This document shows positions 58,471 through 64,000 of a DNA stretch of 64,000 nt, one piece after another. Within the stretch, counting starts at the first letter, position 1, and every line of letters begins with the position of its first letter. The stretch is taken from contig CM076146.1 in NCBI GenBank assembly GCA_038025085.1, positions 45,275,336 through 45,339,335 of the forward strand, given 5' to 3'. The translations under genes were made by a program, and so were the position numbers. The stretch is from Tetragonia tetragonoides (Eukaryota > Streptophyta > Magnoliopsida > Caryophyllales > Aizoaceae). The notes under the pieces are model-generated. The model was not told where the DNA came from. It worked only from the letters and a program-made list of their open reading frames with translations, and ran no database searches.

Positions 58471-59790
58471 GGTCTACCATGACCCTAGAGTACCCTCGAT
58501 GTCTCGAGAGTGTCATCTGTATCCCCAAACTTTGATATCACCATGCCTTTGGTGTTTAGACTCTTACACTAGCGTCCCGTAAAACGCCCTTCCAAAGCCT
58601 ATCAAGGACTGGATCAGCAACCCCAAGGGCCTCCCATATCCCCTAGGGGTGTTCCGTGCGATGTGGTGCGAAAATATCCACCTTCGTTCCGGGGCCTCCC
58701 GGAAGCCCAAAAAACGTGGATTATAGCCTTCATTTTCGGCTTCCCGAGACCCGGGTGTCATTTTTGCCCGAACTTTTTCAGAGGGTCTATCATGACCCTA
58801 TAGTACCTTTGGTGCCCAAGGAGGGTCATCCTGATCCCCGAATATTGATATCACCCATGCCTTTGGCGTTTGAACTCTTACATCAGTGTCCCGTAAAACG
58901 CCCTTACAAGCCTATCAGGGACCGGATAAGCGACCCCGAGGGCCTCGCACGTTCCCTAGGAGTGTTTCGTGAGACGTGGTGCGAAAATTTTCACCTTTGT
59001 TTCCGGGCCTCCTGGAAGCCCAAATAACGTAGATTATAGCCTTCGTTTTCGGCTTTCGGGGGCTCAAGTGTCATTTTTGCCCAAACTTCTCCGAGTGATC
59101 TATCATGACCATAGAGGACCCTCGTTTCCCGGGAAGGGGCATCTAGATCCCCAAACTTCGATATCACCGATGCATTTGATGTTCCGACCCTTATAACGGT
59201 GTCCCGTAAAAACGTCTTTACAAGCCTATTAGGGACCCGATAATGGACCCCGAGTGTCTCCCATGTCCCCTAGGGATGTTCCGTGCGATGTGGTGCGAAT
59301 ATTTCCTCCTTCGTTCCGGGCCTCCCGGAAGCCCCAAAAACGTGGATTATGGCCTTCGTTTTCAGTTTCCGGGGGCCGGGAGTCATTTTTTACCAAACTT
59401 CTCAGGGGGTCTATCATGACCCTAAAGGATGCTCGGTGCCCCGGGAGGGTCATACGGATCCTTAAACTTTGATATCACCCATGCATTCGATATTTCGACC
59501 CTTACATTGGTGTCCCGTAAAAACGCCTTTACAAGCCTATTAGGGACCCGATAATGGACCTCGGGGGCCTCTTATGTTACTTAAAGGTGTCCCGTACGAT
59601 GTGGTGCAAAAATATCAACTTTCGTATCGGGGCATCCCGAAAGCCCATAAAACGTTGATTATAGCCTTTAATTTTTGGGTTGCTTGGGCCGGGTTTCTGT
59701 TTTTGCCCAAAGTTCTTCGGGGGGTCTATCGTCACCATAGAGGACCTCCGGTGCCTCACGACGGTCATTCAGGTCCCCGACCTCCTATTT
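58471..59790. repeat. ~313-bp satellite, four copies plus a partial one
   Basis: The landmark GGTCTAYCATGACC starts at 58471, 58784, 59097, 59408 and 59723, giving monomers of 313, 313, 311 and 315 bp. Each monomer shares GTGTCCCGTAAAACGCC, CAAGCCTAT, GGGTGTTCCGTGCGATGTGG and TTTTGCCC blocks, with noticeable divergence between copies. It is more GC-rich than its flanks. The last copy ends about 70 bp in. The block carries long spurious frames but no gene. Confidence 0.9.
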
Positions 59791-61156
59791 CCCCAAGGGA
59801 CATGGGACATGGGCCACCCATTTTTTTTTTCAATAAATTTTTGATGTACTTAGTTCATTTCGTTCCATTGTTTACTAACTTTGGTAAAAGAACTTTATAA
59901 GAGTATTCTCAACTTTGTTAATAAAACGCTAATAATCATTTTCTAAGCACTCGGTCAAATATAGATCAAAGTTCACAATATGACTAATCATAATAAGTAG
60001 AACTATAATGCAACACACAATATCATTTAGGGTTAGATATATCTAACTTTTATAGAGGCACCACAAGCCAATGAATGACTTTTTTTTTTTGGTCAAAGGC
60101 TAATACACGACCAGTGAATGAATATTACCATAACTTGAAGGTATCCCTCCCCACAACATTTTAATATTTGCCCTAAACAAATTAAGAGTAAGGCTGCATA
60201 TGAACCTCCCCGAATCCCGCATTGGTGGTGTTTTAGTTTTATTTACCAGTTAATCACAAAATTAGCACCCAAAAAGAAATAGAAAGTTATAACAATAAAG
60301 TTAGAAGCAAGGCAACCCATTAGAAAACATTAAAAAAAATAAATTAAAAAGAGGTGAAACATCCCGTACATCGCACGGACATGCACACTACTGATAGTTA
60401 AAGCGGCAATTCTCAGACCATTTACAAAGGGAAGGAGTAAAAAGAGCTATTTTCTCCATTCCAACTTGCAAAAGTCTCGAGTCCAAAATTTTATGAAGGG
60501 GGCATTTTAGGGATGCTTGGCACATTATTGGTGAAGATATATGTATTGTATCAACTTATCATGGACTTCTGGAACTTGTCAAACAGCTCAATGAAGCTGC
60601 TACTTTGTTGCCATGTTTAGGGTTGCAGAGAAAGTGCGTAATGAACTACACAAACCATTGTGTTACTTGTGTGCATATGGCCATATTGCACCGTAGAGGT
60701 AGACAATTAAAGCTATGAATTTTGCAAGGGCCAAACGAAAAAAGAAATGATCAACCAAGGGCAAAAGGAAAAAGATGAACAAACAACATCATTACCATAA
60801 TAATTACACAGTTAGCCAAAAAGCTAAAGAGGCTATGATGAAACTAGATCCATGAAGAAGACCTCGCACAAGCAGCAGCTATCAGGAATTCTGGCACTGA
60901 ATAGATCAAATCCGATCATGGCTAAAACTGAATCATTTTTCTGCACAGGTTTTAAATTACAGAGAAGTCGTACATGCATGCCTCAGGGAGAAAAACAAAC
61001 AGACAAATTACAGCCCCATAGTTTTGAGCACAAGCATGGCATTAGGTTCACAGTTGACAGTACAACTCTCACAACATGGTTAGTTCTACAGGAAACTTCA
61101 GAGCTCTGCAAGAGTATGCCAACACAAACTCCATACTCCAGCTTCCCAAGTTACTC
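59791..61156. other. Intergenic and EBS 3' region
   Basis: 1.37 kb, AT-rich. A weak SINE-like fragment (AGTAAGGCTGCATATGAACC) lies at 60187. The part close to 61156 is probably the 3' UTR of the next gene. No supported gene. Confidence 0.5.
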
Positions 61157-64000
61157 TCATCTCTTCCTCCGCTTGTTCTCAACCTGAGACACAAGAGTTT
61201 GATTAAATCAGAAAACTAGCAAATACAACCAAGAACTGCTGTTCCCTAAACAGAGGTTCTGCAGCATATAATGGACTGCAGGGATCCTACCCAAGGAATA
61301 ATGCATAAACTCCCAGAAAATGGTTCCAAGGATTTCGATGCTCAGGTGGCGACACCCACTTAATCATACTCTACAAATTTCTCACATTCTACAGGACACC
61401 CATATACTGAAGGGTCTTGCAGAGTCGAGTGGCAAAGGAAAGAGAAGGGTAACAAATAATTCCAAGTCCTACTCTTCTTCAGGGGAAAGGGAAGTGAACA
61501 ACTGGTGGCAACTTATGTTCATACATCTAATAACAGCACAATGTTCATCTTTTCAACAACTTAGTTCACTGAAGCTCATAGCAGTGCATGCTGATTTACT
61601 CGGTCTTCTCTATGAATCACCTACACGAGGCCAGAGGACCAGTGAGGTGTTGGGCTAAGAACCTCTGCTTCTTGCAAAGTGGATATTAGCAAACAAATCA
61701 GTTTTCCATATCTAATTGTTGGCTCTCAAAATACCAGCACATCTTAGAGTGATAATATTATACAAGACACATGGAGATGATAAAGATGTCGGTGATGATG
61801 ACAGCTGTGTGTTCATAAAAAAGGAAGAATAATTAGGAGCTATACTCTTCACAGAAGAATAACACCCTGTATAGCTTAACCATGAAAGGCATAAACAGAA
61901 CAGGAGATAAGATTATTAGGCATGGAGAGAAAAAACAGTCCAGAAAGCAGATGAAAAGCTCTTTTATCAACTGGAGGCTGAAGTATACTCCTATGTGATA
62001 AGATATTACTCGACCATCAACAAATAAATAGAACAGATCAACAAATAAAATCAAGGAGCATGAGTCCAGGCCAACTGCCAAATCCCAAGGTCAGACTGTA
62101 AATTCAACAGCTAGCCATTTCTCCATTCAACAACCGCACACTCGACTCTAACCACGAAGAAGTAGGAGTGCTCCTTAGCCAAGTCATATAAACTACAAGA
62201 GATTCATAATCAATTATCCTTACATGTGCAATTAAAAAAATTATATATGAATGCAAACTTCTGAGAAAACAAAAACAAAATATGTGCTAGCACTATCAAG
62301 ACGGGTAAGAAATTCACCTTGACATCTGTCAGTGTAGAAGCTGAGAATGTGTTGTTTGCTTTCTTGGGATCCTCCTCAGCTACACAATCAGAACACAGAA
62401 AGTGATCCAACTTCTTTGCTTCTTCAATTGTCATGCCCATGCAAGAAGGATGGAACCTACAAGCACCTTACCATCATAAGAGTATGATTTTTAATGCTCA
62501 TCCTCACACACATACTATCATCGTCTTCTCAACTTCTATACTCCTACCATTCCACAATGATTGTCCTACTTGACTATTCACACAAATTAATAAAAACACA
62601 ATTTTTGGTCTAGAATTATTTGTTGAGGGAAATATGTAGTGGTAGTCTACAATTACATGGTAAGAGAAATATGTGTGGAGAATGCACCAATAGGAATCTA
62701 AGCAATCTTAATAAAGGATCCAAAAAGAGGGAAGTAGGACAGTCATTGTGAAACGGGGGAGCAGCATGCTAATACATGAAGCACTTTACCTGAGAGACAA
62801 GATGGTAAACAGTTAGAGCACAGCATTTGACCAAACTTCTCGTTTAAAGGGGCCAGTGCTGATACTATAAATCTATAGTCATCAATTGATCAGCCAAGAC
62901 TCAGCAACCTAACATGAAATCACTCTAGTGTCCATATCCAAACTCTTAAGCACGAAAACCAAAATAAGCACATTGTTACTCAGATTTTCCTAAGTGAGAA
63001 GGATCAGGTTTGGCCATTTCAGAAAATTTCGTATTTTCCTTCGTCTAATTCGAAGTCCAACTAATTAATTTGAAGCATCCGAGTCTGACATTGTATATGC
63101 AACAACCATTGACAACGGAGGAATGAAGAGTCTCAAGGGCACACATTGAGCAATAGGCTTGATATAGGTAAACAGTATCCGGACTGGCCAATTTGGAGTG
63201 TAAGTGCCACATTGTATTCAAGGGTCATGCATAGGTATTTTGGGGTGGAATTAAGAGTCTCACTAACCAGATTGATTCATAGGCTAAATAAATAGCTTGG
63301 CAATCACATAAAACTCAACAGTACAGTTCCGGTTTCATTTCAATTCCCCTATAAAGCATTTCACTTCACGGCCCTTGCCAAAATTTTAGCAAAATAGAAT
63401 TTCAAACTAGGATGCACTAAGTGTCCTCTAATGCAAAACTAAACCCTACAAAACTACTTAACATACTCAAGCTTAAGAAGCACAAAACAAAAGAATCAAA
63501 CTTGTGCTGAAGAGAAATTTACCAGTCCTTACAACCCTCACATTGCACCATAAGATCATCCGGGTTATACGGCATTTCACACTTGCAATACCTACACAAA
63601 CCAAACCCACCACAAAACAATCAAAACCCACAAACAAAGAAACAATTAATCATAACCCACAAAAAATATCCAAACACCAACTCAAAACTTGAATAAATGG
63701 ATAGCATTGTTAAACACATTAAGCAAAGACTCACACAGCAACACGATCAGGAGTAAAAGCCCCAGTGGCAGCCTTATACTCAAATCTACAAAAGTAATCA
63801 TCAGCCCCAACATTCTCAAGTTTAGTGTAGTTCTTGAAAGAGTGAACAGTACACTTCCCTTCAATAGTATGAGCACTCTGTACATCATAATGGTCAGACA
63901 AAAACAGCTCTTTTGCCCCATGAAACTGTCTTCTACCTCCCATTGATTCTTCTGGTCTGTAATACCACCTCACCTTCACCTTCACATTGTTCCTGCTATC
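61157..64000 (-). CDS. EBS: EBS/SHL-type BAH-PHD histone reader, 3' part
   Basis: Exons (minus): the right window edge to 63735 (partial; 5' end outside), 63591-63523, 62456-62318 and 61183-61157. The first gives most of the BAH domain ([48 protein letters not shown]). The next two give the PHD finger ([33 protein letters not shown]: zinc-binding Cys4-His-Cys3). The last exon encodes only VENKRRKR, a nuclear localisation signal at the C-terminus. EBS and its paralogue SHL read H3K27me3 through BAH and H3K4me3 through PHD in the nucleus and help repress early flowering. [17 protein letters not shown] motifs are shared by both, so SHL is a possible alternative. Intron before the last exon is 1.1 kb. 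No damage in the visible part. Confidence 0.85.

Noticed and set aside
58656..59900. Several frames of 60-123 codons
   Set aside because: They repeat with the 313-bp satellite period and occur on both strands, so they are by-products of a GC-rich tandem repeat.

Overview
This is nuclear DNA from a plant, most likely a core eudicot. Genes are intron-rich with GT-AG splice sites, and intergenic DNA is AT-rich and full of retrotransposons, SINEs, MITEs and a Mutator-like transposon. The predicted proteins are plant-typical (VIT1, RbcX, STRUBBELIG-family receptor, SBT2 subtilase, EBS/SHL reader). The sequence alone does not fix the family or species.

Layout. 1-11.8 kb is a nest of retroelements, all on the minus strand. 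A dead L1-type LINE runs off the left edge. A 7.04-kb Ty1/Copia element with two ~0.6-kb LTRs and a perfect 5-bp target-site duplication has inserted into the fourth codon of the LINE's ORF1. Next to it lies a 5'-truncated second LINE carrying only an RNase H domain. 12.8-16.1 kb (+) is a vacuolar iron transporter (VIT1 type, 4 exons). 16.7-18.0 kb (+) is the Rubisco assembly chaperone RbcX1 (6 exons, one of 17 nt). 18.2-25.9 kb (-) is malonyl-CoA decarboxylase (15 exons), convergent with RbcX and carrying two SINEs in intron 10. From memory the same two genes are neighbours in Arabidopsis (At4g04320/At4g04330). 26-32.5 kb is gene-free and holds a degenerate CCGAA-rich repeat and two MITEs.

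32.6-38.9 kb is the most striking part: an apparently intact ~6.3-kb Mutator-like element (MULE). It has two convergent, uninterrupted genes. One encodes a plant mobile domain (PMD) protein. The other, by splicing, fuses a FAR1-type MULE transposase to a C-terminal OTU cysteine-protease domain. Each end carries an imperfect terminal inverted repeat, a regular array of 22-bp palindromes at 32-33-bp spacing (six left, five right) and a (TTA)n tract, arranged as mirror images.

39.6-46.1 kb (+) is a STRUBBELIG-RECEPTOR FAMILY atypical receptor kinase (16 exons). 47.9-52.3 kb (+) is a Golgi-type O-fucosyltransferase family protein (9 exons). 52.9-57.5 kb (-) is an SBT2-class subtilisin-like protease (10 exons). 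58.5-59.8 kb is a ~313-bp tandem satellite of about four copies. 61.2-64.0 kb (-) is the 3' part of an EBS/SHL-type BAH-PHD histone reader, cut by the right edge.

The host genes look like unrelated single-copy housekeeping or developmental genes, apart from the RbcX/MCD pair. Exon joins were checked by hand for phase. All are consistent except one MCD junction (exon 5/6), where one nucleotide is missing.
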